This document shows positions 1 through 9,294 of a stretch of DNA of 64,000 bases, piece by piece; the first letter of the stretch is position 1, and every line of letters starts with the position of its first letter. Under the pieces are notes generated by a model. It had not been told where the DNA came from. It worked only from the letters and a program-made list of their open reading frames with translations, and searched no databases. This DNA comes from Diploptera punctata (lineage: Eukaryota > Arthropoda > Insecta > Blattodea > Blaberidae). The stretch is taken from positions 1,240,001-1,304,000 of the forward strand of contig JASPKZ010007249.1 of the NCBI GenBank assembly GCA_030220185.1, read 5' to 3'. The position numbers were made by a program, and so were the translations under genes.

Positions 1-119
1 ATTTGCTCTGATTCTCCATGTACCAACTTTGTTTTTTTTATTTCTCCAGAAAATATTTTTAGTACTTTCCTTTTGATTATCAGACTTTTATTTTTGTTGC
101 AAGTATAAGTTACAACTGG

Positions 120-265
120 TCTTCCTTCTTAAATTAAGGAATCATTTTTACATCTTACCTCATATTTCATGTTTAAAGAAAACATTAAATATGAGGTAAG
201 ATGTAAATTAATGAGTCATCAATTTATGAATTAAGAACCTCATAATGTTATTTCCCATATTTAAC
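120..265. repeat. PLE-type foldback with TATGAGGT hairpin
   Basis: Two inverted arms (about 139-165 and 191-213) read CATCTTACCTCATAT and its complement around a short loop. They are followed by AACCTCATAATGTTATTTCC near 236-256. The same module, TATGAGGTAAG followed after 20-40 bases by AACCTCATA, ends every ribozyme-bearing Penelope-like fragment in the window. I therefore read this as a minimal terminal fragment of such an element. No ribozyme core or coding remnant is visible here, and target duplications are not clear. Confidence 0.6.
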
Positions 266-355
266 TATGTACAAATGGTCTTATTAATATAAAATATAAA
301 TTAGCTTTGGAGTTTTTTTGGAAAATAGTTTACTCTTAAGCATTGGTAAATTTAT

Positions 356-586
356 ATATTAAATTTGGGAATTTTTAACATTATGAGGTTCAATTAATAA
401 TAATTAAATGAATCGTGATTTCTTCTTACCTCATACTTCTATGTTTTTTTAAACACAGCACTGCAGTGTCTGTGACAGTCATGAAAACAGCTGATGATGA
501 CGACAATGTGTCGCCGATACTGCAGTGCTGTGTTTAAAAAACATAGAAGTATGAGGTAAGAAGAAATCACGATTCATTTAATTATT
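356..586. mobile_element. Foldback element with degenerate hammerhead, 14-bp TSD
   Basis: The insertion is flanked by a perfect 14-bp duplication ATTGGTAAATTTAT (342-355 and 587-600). It begins with AAATTTGGGAATTTTTAAC, then ATTATGAGGTTC. Two long arms (about 416-475 and 511-580) are almost perfect reverse complements and share TTACCTCATACTTCTATG and the ACTGCAGT palindrome. The + arm (485-535) is hammerhead-like: stem I ACAG/CUGU, CUGAUGA, a CGAC/GUCG stem II, and stem III ACUGCAGU. However, the conserved GAAA is GAUA and the cleavage triplet is GUG. Related copies lie at 17405-17660, 19251-19389 and 36981-37262. Confidence 0.8.
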
Positions 587-1489
587 ATTGGTAAATTTAT
601 CGTACAGCATTATTTGATCTTTTATTGAATTTGAATTGTCCTGAGATATTCAAAAAAGTTTACTTGTTCAATATTTATTTAATTACCAAATTTTTGTATA
701 ATATTTGTTTAAATGCTTGGTTTTTTATTTAAGAAAAATTGTATCATCTCACCTTGGTTTTTTGTTCATTAATTATTATCAATCCAAACTGTAATGAAAA
801 TTCATTAATCTTTAAGAATGTTTCTATTGGAGACTGCTGTTCCTTTTGTTAACACAGTATATCATCAGCAGGCAAGATATTGTGTAGTTCTAGCAGATAT
901 GTTTCTTCTTATATCTAATTGTTTATTTATTATGTCCATGACATTATTAAATAATGTAACTTAAAGATCTCTGTACTTAACAGACTACATTAAAATCCAT
1001 TATTTTGTTGTTGACCTTTATTCTTGCCTTTGTTATATTTAATGTTACAGGAGCCATAAGTTGTTAGATGGCACTTAATTTTTAATTAAGCTATCTATAA
1101 TCGTATATCTATTTACAGAGTCAAAGGGTTGTGTATAATCAATAAAAATATTATGTAGATCAATGTTATGTCCATAACATTTTTGAAAGCTTGTCAAATT
1201 ATAAAAGTGTTATCAGTCATTAATCTATTTTATCTAAATCCCATCTGATAATCTTCCCATTTGTTTTCAATTATTTCAAATTAATCTAAAAAAAATTCTC
1301 TTCAAATATAGGTTAATCTATTGTTTAAAAGAATTACCCCAGTCTGAGCGTATAATTTTTCTCTTCAAATATAATTTATCCTTCAGTGAGAAGTGTTAAA
1401 TCAATAATAAAAACATCGAAAGAAGCCCTGCTAGCTTTATAAAGTAATGTTTAAATTCCCAATTAAATGTATTTGAATTAATGTTGGGA

Positions 1490-1640
1490 AGTAAACATTA
1501 TGAGGTTATATCATTAATCCCAGTTAAATGGTTTATTTTAGGAAGTAATATTTTGAGGTTCTTTTTAATCAAGTTTTTTTTTTTTTGAGCTGGGAAACAT
1601 CTTACTTCAAATTAATGTTGATTCATTAATGTCATTTCAT
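1490..1640. repeat. Penelope-like terminal fragment
   Basis: GGAAGTAAACATTATGAGGTT is followed by GGAAGTAATATTTTGAGGTTC and ACATCTTACTTCAAATTAATG. The second block matches the left end of the coding Penelope-like element at 22411 and of the palindrome at 31880. This looks like two abutting element ends, truncated before any coding sequence. Confidence 0.5.
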
Positions 1641-1784
1641 ATAATATAATGTAAAATTCCCAAATAAATGTCTTCTTAATAAAGAAGCCGCCATTTGCAA
1701 GATAGAAGCAAAGGTTTCGTAGTATTTGGTGTGTGGGAATTAACAACGTATATAAGAGAAAAATTTGCATTTAGATTGGAACTT

Positions 1785-1857
1785 GCTCATATAGCTCAGT
1801 CGGTAGAGTATTGGCCTGGAGAGCCAAAGGTCCTGGGTTCAAGCCCCAGTCTGAGCG
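1785..1857 (+). tRNA. tRNA-like sequence (tRNA-Lys-like body) inside repeat
   Basis: All cloverleaf elements are present. The acceptor is GCTCATA/TCTGAGC, the D-stem is GCTC/GAGT, and the anticodon stem TTGGC/GCCAA has loop CTGGAGA. The T-stem CTGGG/CCCAG carries loop TTCAAGC, and G is the discriminator. The body (ATAGCTCAGTCGGTAGAG) is closest to metazoan tRNA-Lys, but the anticodon would be GGA. It is flanked by AAGAGAAAAATTTG and TATAATTTTTCTCTT, and the T-run would serve as a Pol III terminator. It is most likely a mobile tRNA-derived module and not a translating tRNA. Confidence 0.6.
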
Positions 1858-2087
1858 TATAATTTTTCTCTTCAAATATGATTTATCCATCATTGATATG
1901 TATGAAATGAATAGTAAAATCATCAAAAGAAATTGTACTGACTTTATAATATAATATAAAATTCCCAAATAAATGTCTTCTTAATAAAGAAGCTGCCATT
2001 TGCAAGATAGAAGCAAAGGTTTCATAGAATTTGGTACCCGGGAATTAACAGCGTATAAGAAAAAAATTTGCATTGAGATTGGAATTT

Positions 2088-2160
2088 GCTCAGATAGCTC
2101 AGTCAGTAGAGTATTGGCCTAGAAATCTTAAGGTCCTGGGTTCAAGCCCCAGTCTGAGCG
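2088..2160 (+). tRNA. Degenerate tRNA-like sequence, second tandem unit
   Basis: Same module as at 1785, with intact acceptor GCTCAGA/TCTGAGC, D-arm and T-arm. The anticodon stem is broken (TTGGC against TCTTA), so it is unlikely to fold as a functional tRNA. Promoter boxes A and B are still recognisable. Confidence 0.5.
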
Positions 2161-2404
2161 TATAATTTTTCTTTTCAAATATAAAATTAAGATATCCACT
2201 GATAAACCATATAACAGAGTGCCATGCAGTACACTGTTGTTCACAATGCAAATTATTCAAGAAGATATAGATAAGGATTTTTAACACTATTTTTAAGCTA
2301 AACATGGAATTATATTTGAGAGAGAAGAATTTGTATCTGAATGGAGAAGTCTGTATAGCACAAGTGGTTGGGGCACTTGTAAACCTGATATCTGGGTTTG
2401 AAAA

Positions 2405-2875
2405 TACAGTAGGAAGTAACATCATGAGGTTTTACGTAATAAGTTTTGTCTGTGTAATTCTTGCCTCATATCATTGTTTCTCTTAGACATAAAGTAAAGT
2501 GATCCCACAACAGGCCCGGAAGCCCTTGGGGTAGTAGGAGGTTAAGGCTCCTACTTTTCCTAGACAATCGGCACTTTATGTCAGCCCTGCGTGACGGCCA
2601 ACTTTACCCCCAGAACAAGCGTCTGGTACTTATTTCCATTAGAGGCTGAGTCGACCCCAGGGCCATAGTGCCGCCAGAGGGTTTGGGTCAGTTTAAAAAT
2701 CCTGACCCCAACGGGACTTGAACCCTCGACCCTCCAGCTTGTAGCTCAGTGCCTTAACCACTACGCTACGGTGTGCCCCTTCTCTTAGACATACGAGGTA
2801 AGAATTACACAGCCAAACTTATTACTCATTAAGTTATGTAGGTAGGAAATAACACTATGGGGTTTATTATAATTA
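2405..2875. repeat. PLE-type hairpin interrupted by SINE
   Basis: GGAAGTAACATCATGAGGTTT starts the left arm and TAATTCTTGCCTCATATC ends it. After the SINE the complementary arm reads ACGAGGTAAGAATTACACAG and ends GGAAATAACACTATGGGG. With the SINE removed, the arms form one palindrome of the Penelope terminal type. Confidence 0.65.
2491..2779 (-). mobile_element. SINE family A, tRNA-derived
   Basis: On the - strand it starts with a tRNA-like head (GCGTAGTGGTTAAGGCACTG as A-box region, GGGTTCAAGTCC as B box). It continues with a conserved body (GGCGGCACTATGGCCCTGGG, GACTCAGCCTCTAATGGAAA) and ends ATCACTTTACTTT. A 13-bp target duplication TTCTCTTAGACAT flanks it (2478-2490 and 2780-2792). It interrupts a Penelope-type hairpin and so is younger than that element. 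Other copies: 9015-9250, 25983-26281, 36190-36420, 49190-49450. Confidence 0.9.
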
Positions 2876-2879
2876 ATTT

Positions 2880-3765
2880 TGAGTTGTTTTTTTTACTCAC
2901 CTCATTTTTTTTTACTCCCATGCAGACCCAGGTTTTATCACTGCATTTGTGACATTATCGATGCAACAGTTGTGATCGTGGTGTTTCATCGACTATTTAA
3001 CTCATGCCCCAAATGGGAGTCAATGACCAATCACGTTTCAAATGATTTCTGTATTACAACCAATCAGAGACGTGTTTCACGAAATAATTATCAACGTTAG
3101 GATTATCATATATTAAGCAAAGCTCCTCCTTTTTAATATTCTGAACAGGTCTGACCGTTATTTTGCAGTGACTGAGCCTATAACAAATACGGCTACCAGA
3201 TTGTATATAATAGTGCTTACATGTCAACATTTGTAGCAATTGATTATACCACCAAAAAAAGAAACCACTGTTTGCACTTTCTTAAATGTATACGACATCA
3301 AAAATGAATTAATATACAGATTGATGTGTTTCATTTTTTCTCCACTAGAGAGCATTCTTACAATATTGCGTTCCTTTGGCAATAAATAGTATGATCTGGT
3401 TGCAGTGATAAACAAAAGAAGCAGTAGAAGCGTAGGCTACCTATCGTTTCTCATTAGTTTTCAAACATCACCGTTTACTTTAAATATAAAAATATTTTTA
3501 AATAACTGTAGTTAAATAATGATTTGTGAGTAAACAGCTTTATTTTATTCGTTAAATAGTCCTAACAAATGCCACTCTTGATTTCCAAATTCTCTAGATA
3601 AATTCACTCCTCACTTCGTGAGTCGTGAATTTATCGATAATTTGGAAATCACTCGTGGCATTACTTATGATAATGCCACAGATGCAGTGACGAAATCTGG
3701 GTCTGCATGGGAGTCAAGAAATATGAGGTGAGTCAAAAAACAACTCAAAAATTAATTATTACTCA
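2880..3765. mobile_element. Palindrome-bearing PLE-like element, copy 1
   Basis: Termini are inverted over about 90 bases: ACTCACCTCAT, then ACTCCCATGCAGACCCAG on the left, and the complement at 3680-3745. Each end shows a hammerhead-like core with stem I GCA/UGC, UCGAUAA, a GUCAC/GUGAC stem II, and GAAA on the right arm only. It ends CUGGGUC. The interior holds a further palindrome (3570-3662) around TAAATTCACTCCTCACTTCG. A partial reverse-oriented copy lies at 19626-20265, on the other side of the HERC exons. Predicted short ORFs here have no recognisable domains. Confidence 0.6.
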
Positions 3766-3784
3766 TATCTTGGGTTCAAATCCC

Positions 3785-3845
3785 GGTTCAGGCCAAAATT
3801 TTTCTCTTTAAAAATTTTTAATGTTCTTGTTTTTTAATATTATAG
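3785..3845 (+). repeat. 3' half of tRNA-like module at intron end
   Basis: GGTTCAAATCCCGGTTCAGG (T-arm and 3' acceptor strand) is followed by the characteristic AAAATTTTTCTCTTTAAAAA tail. It abuts the acceptor of the first visible HERC exon. The same half-module together with the exon start is repeated at 14577-14680. Confidence 0.55.
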
Positions 3846-3996
3846 CAATCTCCAAAATTTATTGAATTACACAGAACCAGATCTTGAAGAAGTGTTTGCT
3901 CTTAACTTTGAGGTAACAAAGAGATGTGTATGGAGAAATTAAGGTCCATCCTTTAAGACCAGATGGTGAAAATATCCCAGTTACACAAGAGAACAA
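3846..3996 (+). CDS. Herc4: HERC4-like HECT E3 ligase, internal exon (frameshifted)
   Basis: HERC proteins are E3 ubiquitin ligases that accept ubiquitin on a C-terminal HECT cysteine. This exon encodes part of the HECT N-lobe. Its first half reads LQNLLNYTEPDLEEVFALNF and its second half ends RPDGENIPVTQENK. Both match the HECT stretch just upstream of the EFVD..VD block. The acceptor is TATTATAG, the donor AA|GTAAGT, and the exon ends in phase 2, which fits the next exon. The two halves lie in different frames, with the shift near 3910-3918 (AACAAAGAGATGTG). A base gain, a two-base loss in the AGAG run, or a sequence error would explain it. Upstream exons lie outside the window or were not found. 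Confidence 0.8.
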
Positions 3997-4032
3997 GTAA
4001 GTATTCATATTATCAAAAAGTACTTCAACATT

Positions 4033-4824
4033 TTGTTAGAAAAAATACTTTCAATTTATGAATGTAATATAGAAATTAATATATCCAGAAACACTAAGAA
4101 ATTAGGACTGGAAGTAAATATCAATAAAACTAAATATATGGTCACACGTAGAAATACATTATATAATGGAAATGGACAGCTAATGACAAATGAGGGAAAT
4201 TTTGAAGAATTGGCTGAATCCAAATACCTAGGAACAATAATCACAAATAGGAATGAGATGCACAAAGAAATTAAACATAGGCTCAATTCTGGAAATGCGT
4301 GCTATTATACATTGCAGAGACTCTTGATGTCCCAACTCCTTTCAAAAAACGTTAAACTGAAAATATATAAAACTATTATTCTACCAGTTATATTATATGG
4401 GTGCAAAATATGGACTCTTACTTTAAGGGAGGAAAGGAGATTACAAGTATTTGCGAATAAAGTACTTAGGAACATTTTTAGACCAAAGAGAGATGAACAG
4501 ACAGGTGAATGGAGAAGACTACATAACAATGATCTACATGGTCTTTATAGGAAGCCAGATATAATAAGAAAAGTTAAGTCTCATAGACTGCGATGGGCAG
4601 GACATGTTGCACGTATGGGGAATGAAAGACTTACATGGAAGCTTCTTATAGGAAAGCCAGAGGGGAAACGCCCAGTTGGTAGACCAAGAATGAGGTGGGA
4701 GAATAACATTAACTATGATTTGAGGGAAGTAGATTATACAGGGAATGATTGGAAAGCATTAGCTCAGGATAGGGATGTATGGAGAGCTTATGTCCGCGCG
4801 GTCATGAACCTACGGGTTCGATAG
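4033..4824 (+). pseudogene. Non-LTR retrotransposon RT, C-terminal part
   Basis: A 263-residue open frame encodes the end of a LINE endonuclease/reverse-transcriptase polyprotein. It begins in the late RT region (KKLGLEVNINKTKYM, YLGTIITN) and continues with thumb-like sequence (YKTIILPVILYGCKIWTL). It ends with the arthropod LINE tail RLRWAGHVARM, GKRPVGRPRMRWENNI and WRAYVRAVMNLRVR. The catalytic YADD and the endonuclease are missing, so the copy is 5'-truncated. It sits inside a HERC intron in sense orientation, 36 bases after the donor. The uninterrupted frame suggests recent insertion. Confidence 0.85.
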
Positions 4825-4861
4825 TGCCAGTGAGTAAGAAAGACATGCCATCTGTAAGCAA

Positions 4862-4960
4862 TAGTTAACATAATTAAAGAGAAAAATTTCTGTCAACATG
4901 TAAAGCTGAAGGTCGTGGATTCAAATCCCAGTTCAGGCAGAAATTTTTATCTTTAGTTGT
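4862..4960 (+). repeat. Clamped tRNA 3'-half module
   Basis: AAAGAGAAAAATTTCTG and AGAAATTTTTATCTTTA are inverted and enclose a tRNA 3' part: GGATTCAAATCCCAGTTCAGG with a weak anticodon arm. It looks like the tRNA-like modules elsewhere but lacks a convincing 5' half. Confidence 0.5.
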
Positions 4961-5149
4961 GTTAACATTGTCATTTATCTGTTAAATATTATTTTTCATT
5001 CTTTTAAAACACAGTTTTTTAAACTGATTTTGTTTGTTGATGATCAAAATTAACATATAATTTCAAATGTAATAAGTAAACATGTGATTTTCAAAACTGC
5101 AAAGGATAGAGTTATATAAAATAATTGACAGGAAATGACACTATAAGGT

Positions 5150-6000
5150 AATAATTATAAAAAGAGAGTCAGAAAAATAAACCTCACCTCAGTATACTTT
5201 TTTAGACATGTTTTGAAGATCATTACCTCCTTTCTCTTTTATATTCTGATGGTTTGTATTGGCCTTTTCTGTCTATTAGTTTCCTAACCTCTGAGTGGAC
5301 AAAAATATAATAATCAAATCTTTCTAGTCAGAACATCAAAATTCATTATTTTGACCATATTCTTATGGATGTAAATCTTTACCCATATTGTGAAGAATTA
5401 GCAAAGACAATGGAAATCATAGTAAAAAAAAAATCTTCACCAGAAGAAAAAAGGAAAATAATTAATTTTAAAGTTCCTGGCAGAAAGGATTTGATTGTGA
5501 AATGTATCTATCCACTACCAGACAGAATTAAGTGTCGCAACTGGAGGCTTGCTGCGCAAAATAGAAATGATTGGAGGCAGAAGTTAAGGGAGGCCAAAGC
5601 TCGAATTTGAGCCAATCAGCCATTGGATGGATGATGGATGGACTACCAGACGGAATGAAACTAATGGACAGCAGATCATAAAAATAGATTTTTTTTCCAT
5701 ATTGTCAATAGTTTTTTAAAATAGTTTTAGTAGTTTCCCTTCTCTTCAGTTATATAATTTTCCATCTATGGAAAGCAAAATTATTAAAATAATTGAAAAA
5801 GACTATGGAACTTACAGTATGGGAAAAGATTTACATGCAGAAGAATAAGGAATTTTCAAGTTCCCAACATGCAGGTTTTGATGGTAAAATTTTGTCTAAC
5901 CACCACTAGAGTAAATTAAGCTAATGGGACAATGGAATGCCAGTACATTGTCAGACTAGTTAAGAATGGGGAAAATGGTCACTGAAACTTGGGCAGGTAA
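5150..6000 (+). pseudogene. PLE fragment, GIY-YIG protein C-terminal end
   Basis: The + strand encodes a diverged C-terminal end of the Penelope-like protein. It reads KKIINFKVPGRKDLIVKCIY-like residues at about 5440-5515, to be compared with the MNFDIP..DLVWRFFGQP end of the copy at 22681. A second, poorer copy follows at 5775-5930 (TMEL..GKDLHAEE style). At 5528-5640 the frame is broken by a short LINE 3' end with its own target duplication. An ACCTCACCTCAG motif lies at about 5183. Confidence 0.6.
5528..5640 (+). mobile_element. Very short LINE 3'-end insertion with TSD
   Basis: The inserted 113 bases encode CRNWRLAAQNRNDWRQKL, the last residues of an RTE-like LINE polyprotein. They end in GGATGGATGATGGATGG. 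The flanks CTACCAGACAGAAT (5514-5527) and CTACCAGACGGAAT (about 5641-5654) are a 14-bp target duplication with one mismatch. This is an extreme 5' truncation; mobilisation by LINE machinery is inferred. Confidence 0.7.
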
Positions 6001-6009
6001 GAAAGTTTA

Positions 6010-6570
6010 GTTTATGATTGTTTATTTTTTCTTTCACTCACTTCATACTTCATAACTCCTCTCAGACCCGAGTTTTGTCACATAATTTGCGGCATTCTCA
6101 ATGCTGTGTCACGTTCACAACTGACGTCCAACGGCCTTCTATCCTGTAGACTGACCTCCACGCCATCTGATGGCTGACCGATGAACTTCCAAATCAATCC
6201 CCTCTCCTTATAACCGGGTATTTCAAAATTCATAGTTGTGTTTTCATTCTTGCATATGTAAATTTTTTCCCAAATTGTGAGTTCCTTCGGTTTTTCCAAT
6301 TGACATAGGCAAGAATGAAAACACAACTATGAATTTTGAAATACCCGATTATAAGGAGAGGGGATTGATTTGGAAGTTCGTTGGTCAGCCATCAGATGGC
6401 GCGGAGGTCAGTCTACAGGATAGAAGGCCGTTGGACGTCAGTTGTGAACGTGACACAGCATTGAGAATGTCGCAAATGATGTGACGAAACCCGGGTCTGA
6501 GAGGAGTTATGAAGTATGAGGTGAGTGAAAGATAAAATAAACAATATTAAAAAACCTCATAGTGTTATTT
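6010..6570. mobile_element. Inverted PLE pair with GIY-YIG C-terminal fragments
   Basis: Two arms (about 6030-6300 and 6305-6530) are nearly perfect reverse complements. Each encodes the Penelope C-terminal end (KNENTTMNFEIPGYKERGL, then WKFIGQPSDG). Each arm ends in a hammerhead-like core (6061-6110 on -, 6455-6502 on +) followed by TATGAGGTGAG. The right end is CCTCATAGTGTTATTTCC. The element lies in the HERC intron. Confidence 0.8.
6455..6502 (+). ncRNA. Hammerhead-like ribozyme with U3-A8 core
   Basis: The core reads UUGAGAA in place of CUGANGA. It is followed by a six-pair stem II (GUCGCA/UGUGAC), then GAAA, a palindromic stem III ACCCGGGU and the cleavable triplet GUC. The C3-to-U and G8-to-A changes together keep the 3-8 pair. 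The - strand partner (6061-6110) keeps UUGAGAA but has lost GAAA. Activity is uncertain because G8 normally takes part in catalysis. Confidence 0.55.
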
Positions 6571-6696
6571 CCTATCTACTTAACTTAGTTTATGAGTTGA
6601 GCTTTATATTTCTGATTTATTCTCTTTATAGAGATTTAAGTTACCGGTAGCTATAATTTGTTCTGACATCACTGGTGTTGTATTGACATGTTTCAG

Positions 6697-6845
6697 AAAG
6701 GAGTTTGTTGACTTATATGTGGATCTCATTCTAAATACCTCTGTAGAAAAACATTTCATAGCATTTAGTACTGGATTTCATAAAGTATGTGGTGGCCGTG
6801 TTCTTGAATTATTCCATTCACATGAATTGATGGCTGTGGTTGTAG
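6697..6845 (+). CDS. Herc4: HERC4-like HECT E3 ligase, internal exon
   Basis: This exon encodes KEFVDLYVDLILNTSVEKHF, then STGFHKVCGGRVLELFHSHE, ending in MAVVVG. It is the HECT segment where the domain contacts its N-lobe/C-lobe hinge region, typical of HERC3/HERC4 (EFVD.YVD, GFHKVCGG). The acceptor TTTCAG and donor GTAGGT are clear. The reading frame is continuous, phase 2 in and phase 1 out. It joins exactly to the NENYDWEELQ start of the next exon across a 6.6-kb intron filled with repeats. Confidence 0.93.
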
Positions 6846-6939
6846 GTAGGTGTAATTTGAATACTATTCAACTTTAGTTTTTAAATTTTTACCAAATAGA
6901 TTATATAACGTAGAGCATATTTTTAGTAATTACTAGCTA

Positions 6940-7560
6940 ATACCCGGTGTGCACTGCTATGCCTAAATAAATGAAAATTAATGTGCTTTTATGTTTAGTT
7001 GAATAAGTAAAGGTAAAATAATTATAAATTTATAATTTTTAGATACTCCGTGCTGATTACCCGGCATTGCCCGGGAATATACTTATCCTGATCTTCTTGA
7101 CATAAATGAGCTGAAATACGAAAATTAATGTGGTTATGTTTAGTTAAATAAGTGTAAGGAAAAATTTATATTGTAATTATTTTTAGATACCCCGAGCTGT
7201 TTACCTGGCGTTGTCCGGGAATCTACTCATCCCGATCTTCTTGGCATAAATGAGCTGAAAGATGAAAATTAACTAATTTCTTATGATTAGTTGAATAAGT
7301 AAAATGAAAAATAATTATAAATGTATATCGTAATTATTTTAAGATTCCCATGCCGATTACCCGGGAATCTACTTATCTCGATCTTCTTGGCATAAATGAG
7401 CTAAAAGACGAAATTCGTTATTGTGAGTTATCCGTAAAAGAATACCCGTCATGTGTTGCTATGCTCGCACAGGAATCTGCGTACTTGTCTCGGATCTTCT
7501 TGGCATCAATGAAAGACAAAAATGGTTATTGTGAATTATCCGTAAGAGATACATATGCTC
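6940..7560. repeat. Tandem repeat, period about 125 bp
   Basis: Four to five diverged copies of a unit are present. The unit contains ACCCGG..TTGCCCGGGAAT, CTTATC..GATCTTCTTGGCATAAA, TGAGCTGAAA and GTTTAGTTGAATAAGTAA. The GC-rich CCCGG cores stand out from the AT-rich surroundings. Open frames of up to 71 codons here are by-products of the repeat. Confidence 0.75.
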
Positions 7561-7564
7561 ATTA

Positions 7565-8165
7565 ATAGAGCTTTAAAACCTTCATTAGTGCAAAAATCAA
7601 CTCGTACTCGTCTATATCAAATAATGGCTCGACCAGTCCTATGTTATGGGAGTGAAGCATGGACTATAAGGATGAGAGATGAAAGCAGACTACAGCTTGT
7701 GAGATAAGATTTATGCGCCGAACAGCTGGCTACACCAAATGGGATCGAAAGAAAAATGTAGAAATCCTTCAAGAACTTAATGTGTCACCAATACTGGACT
7801 ACATCTCCAGATATCAGCTAAACTGGAAGGAACATGAGAGAGGTAATGAATTTCCGACTATTAGATGTAGATAATCGTGCTGCTCTACCTATAAATACAT
7901 TTATCCGAATCATTATTACTGCTACAGACGTTCTTCATTCATGAACTGTCCCAAGTCTGGGAGTAAAGGCCGATGCCAGGAGCAATTACAATACTATTAA
8001 CAGACCGAAATGGCTAGATCCAGGATCTCCAAGGCAATAATGAACTACTGTCCAAATGGGAAACGGTCACTTGGTCGACCTATGAAAAGATGGCACGAAA
8101 ACCGCTTTCTCAGGCCGTAACAGTTCTTCTAGGACTAATACCTGGCAGGATGATGATGATGAGAT
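7565..8165 (+). pseudogene. LINE RT C-terminal relic
   Basis: In broken frames it reads QIMARPVLCYGSEAWTIRMR, then [20 protein letters not shown] and NGKRSLGRPMKRWHEN. These are hallmarks of the end of arthropod RTE/CR1-like polyproteins. Several frameshifts and stops separate the blocks. It ends in a GATGATGATGAGAT tail. Confidence 0.75.
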
Positions 8166-8487
8166 ACATATGCTGTTGCAGACTTTTTGTAGAGCTTTTT
8201 GAGATATTCAATTCCGTGTACATTAATTTTGTGTGTTTGTTATGGTTTAGGCAGCGTAAACCATTTAAGCGTCCAAACAGCTAATTTTTTCACGTTTTCT
8301 ACTACAAAGAGCAATTTTTAAGGGTGTAGGAGTTGATTATCACAACTCTCTTATAGCCTATGTTCATCCTGGGAATCTTCTGAACATTTTACAAAAAGCC
8401 CCATCATAATCAGCTCAACGGAATGGCCATGCATAAAGTACAAACAAACATTAATTTTTATAAATTATATTTGAAGAGAAAAATGTT

Positions 8488-8561
8488 CGCCTAGACCGAG
8501 ACTCGAACCCGGGACCTTTGGCTTGCCGGGCCAAATGCTCTACCAACTGAGCTACCGAGGC
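8488..8561 (-). tRNA. tRNA-like, anticodon loop CCGGCAA
   Basis: The cloverleaf is complete: GCCTCGG/TCTAGGC acceptor with mismatches, AGCTCAGTTGGTAGAGC D-arm, TTGGC/GCCAA anticodon stem, T-loop TTCGAGT. The anticodon would be GGC, but the body resembles tRNA-Lys and not tRNA-Ala. It is part of the inverted twin element. Confidence 0.55.
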
Positions 8562-8842
8562 GAGTTACGATATAGACACAAATTTTTCTCTTATATACGT
8601 TGTAATAGGCAAACATTTTTCTCTTCAAATATAATTTATCTTTCATTGAGAAATGTTAAATGAATAATAAAAACATCATTAGAAGCCTTACTAGCTTTAT
8701 AAAGTAATGTTAAATTCCCAATAAATGTCTTCTTAACTAAGAAGCCGCCATTTGCAAAGATAGAAACAATGGTTTCAAAAGAATTTGGCGAGAGGGAATT
8801 ACAACGTATATAATAGAAAAATTTGTGTCTATATCGTAACTC

Positions 8843-8915
8843 GCCTCGGTAGCTCAGTTGGTAGAGCATTTGGCCCAGCAAGCCAAAGGTCCCGGGTTCG
8901 AGTCTCGGTCTAGGA
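8843..8915 (+). tRNA. tRNA-like, anticodon loop CCAGCAA
   Basis: Mirror copy of the - strand unit at 8488, differing in the loop (AGC at the anticodon) and at the 3' acceptor end (CTAGGAG). Boxes A and B are intact, and a T-run terminator-like tail follows. Confidence 0.55.
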
Positions 8916-9014
8916 GAAAATTTTTCTCTTCAAATATAATTTATCTTTCATTGAGAAATGTTAAATCAATAATAAAAACATCATTAATTTTTATATATTA
9001 GATTTAAGAAACCT

Positions 9015-9250
9015 GTTATGCAATATGCTGCAAGCTAGAAGTTAGCAGCTTTGATTCCCAATGGGACTAGGATTTTAAACTGACCTAAATCTTCTGGTGG
9101 CATCATGGTTGACACAGCCTCTAATGAAAACAAGTATGAGATGTAATTACTGGGAATAAAAGTGGCCATTGTGCAATGCTGACAAACTGCCTTAACCTCT
9201 TACTGCAGCAAGAACCCCATGAGGCCTTTGGTGGGATCACTTTGCCTATT
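9015..9250 (+). mobile_element. SINE family A, diverged copy
   Basis: Recognisable blocks in order: AGCTTTGATTCCCAATGGGA (degenerate B box), ATTTTAAACTGACCTAAA, GACACAGCCTCTAATGAAAA, CTTAACCTCTTACTGC and GTGGGATCACTTTGCC. The tRNA head is eroded. Confidence 0.7.
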
Positions 9251-9294
9251 TGGGAAACTTGTAAGAATATTTTAAGGATTGATCTTTTCTGATA

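Larger units (their letters stand above)
1650..2185 (+). mobile_element. Tandem pair of clamped tRNA-like units
   Basis: Two direct copies of a roughly 310-bp unit occur here. Each runs through AATTCCCAAATAAATGTC, then an AGAAGC-GCCATTTGCAAGATAG block, then AAGAGAAAAATTTGCAT, a tRNA-like sequence, and AATTTTTCTCTT. The two halves share more than 90% identity by eye over the common part. The second unit is cut off at about 2185. Direct arrangement here contrasts with the inverted arrangement at 8463-8981. Penelope-like elements also show both tandem and inverted terminal arrangements. Confidence 0.7.
8463..8981. mobile_element. Inverted twin tRNA-like element, 14-bp TSD
   Basis: The whole unit is flanked by CATTAATTTTTATA (8449-8462 and 8982-8995). 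It contains a - strand tRNA-like copy, the GCCGCCATTTGCAAAGATAG spacer and a + strand tRNA-like copy. Each tRNA is clamped by AAGAGAAAAAT/ATTTTTCTCTT. It moved as one block, so the palindromic form is the mobile form and not two independent insertions. Confidence 0.8.

Noticed and set aside
1785..1857. Functional cytosolic tRNA gene
   Set aside because: The body is Lys-like but the anticodon is not. Several differing copies sit in mobile modules and stems carry mismatches, so I list it only as tRNA-like.
2099..2425. 108-codon - strand frame containing LRLGLEPRTLRFLGQYSTD
   Set aside because: The protein-like tail is the translated antisense of the tRNA-like module, a well-known source of false gene calls.
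6078..6326. Stand-alone 82-codon gene
   Set aside because: It is the C-terminal piece of a Penelope protein, present twice in inverse orientation in the same element.
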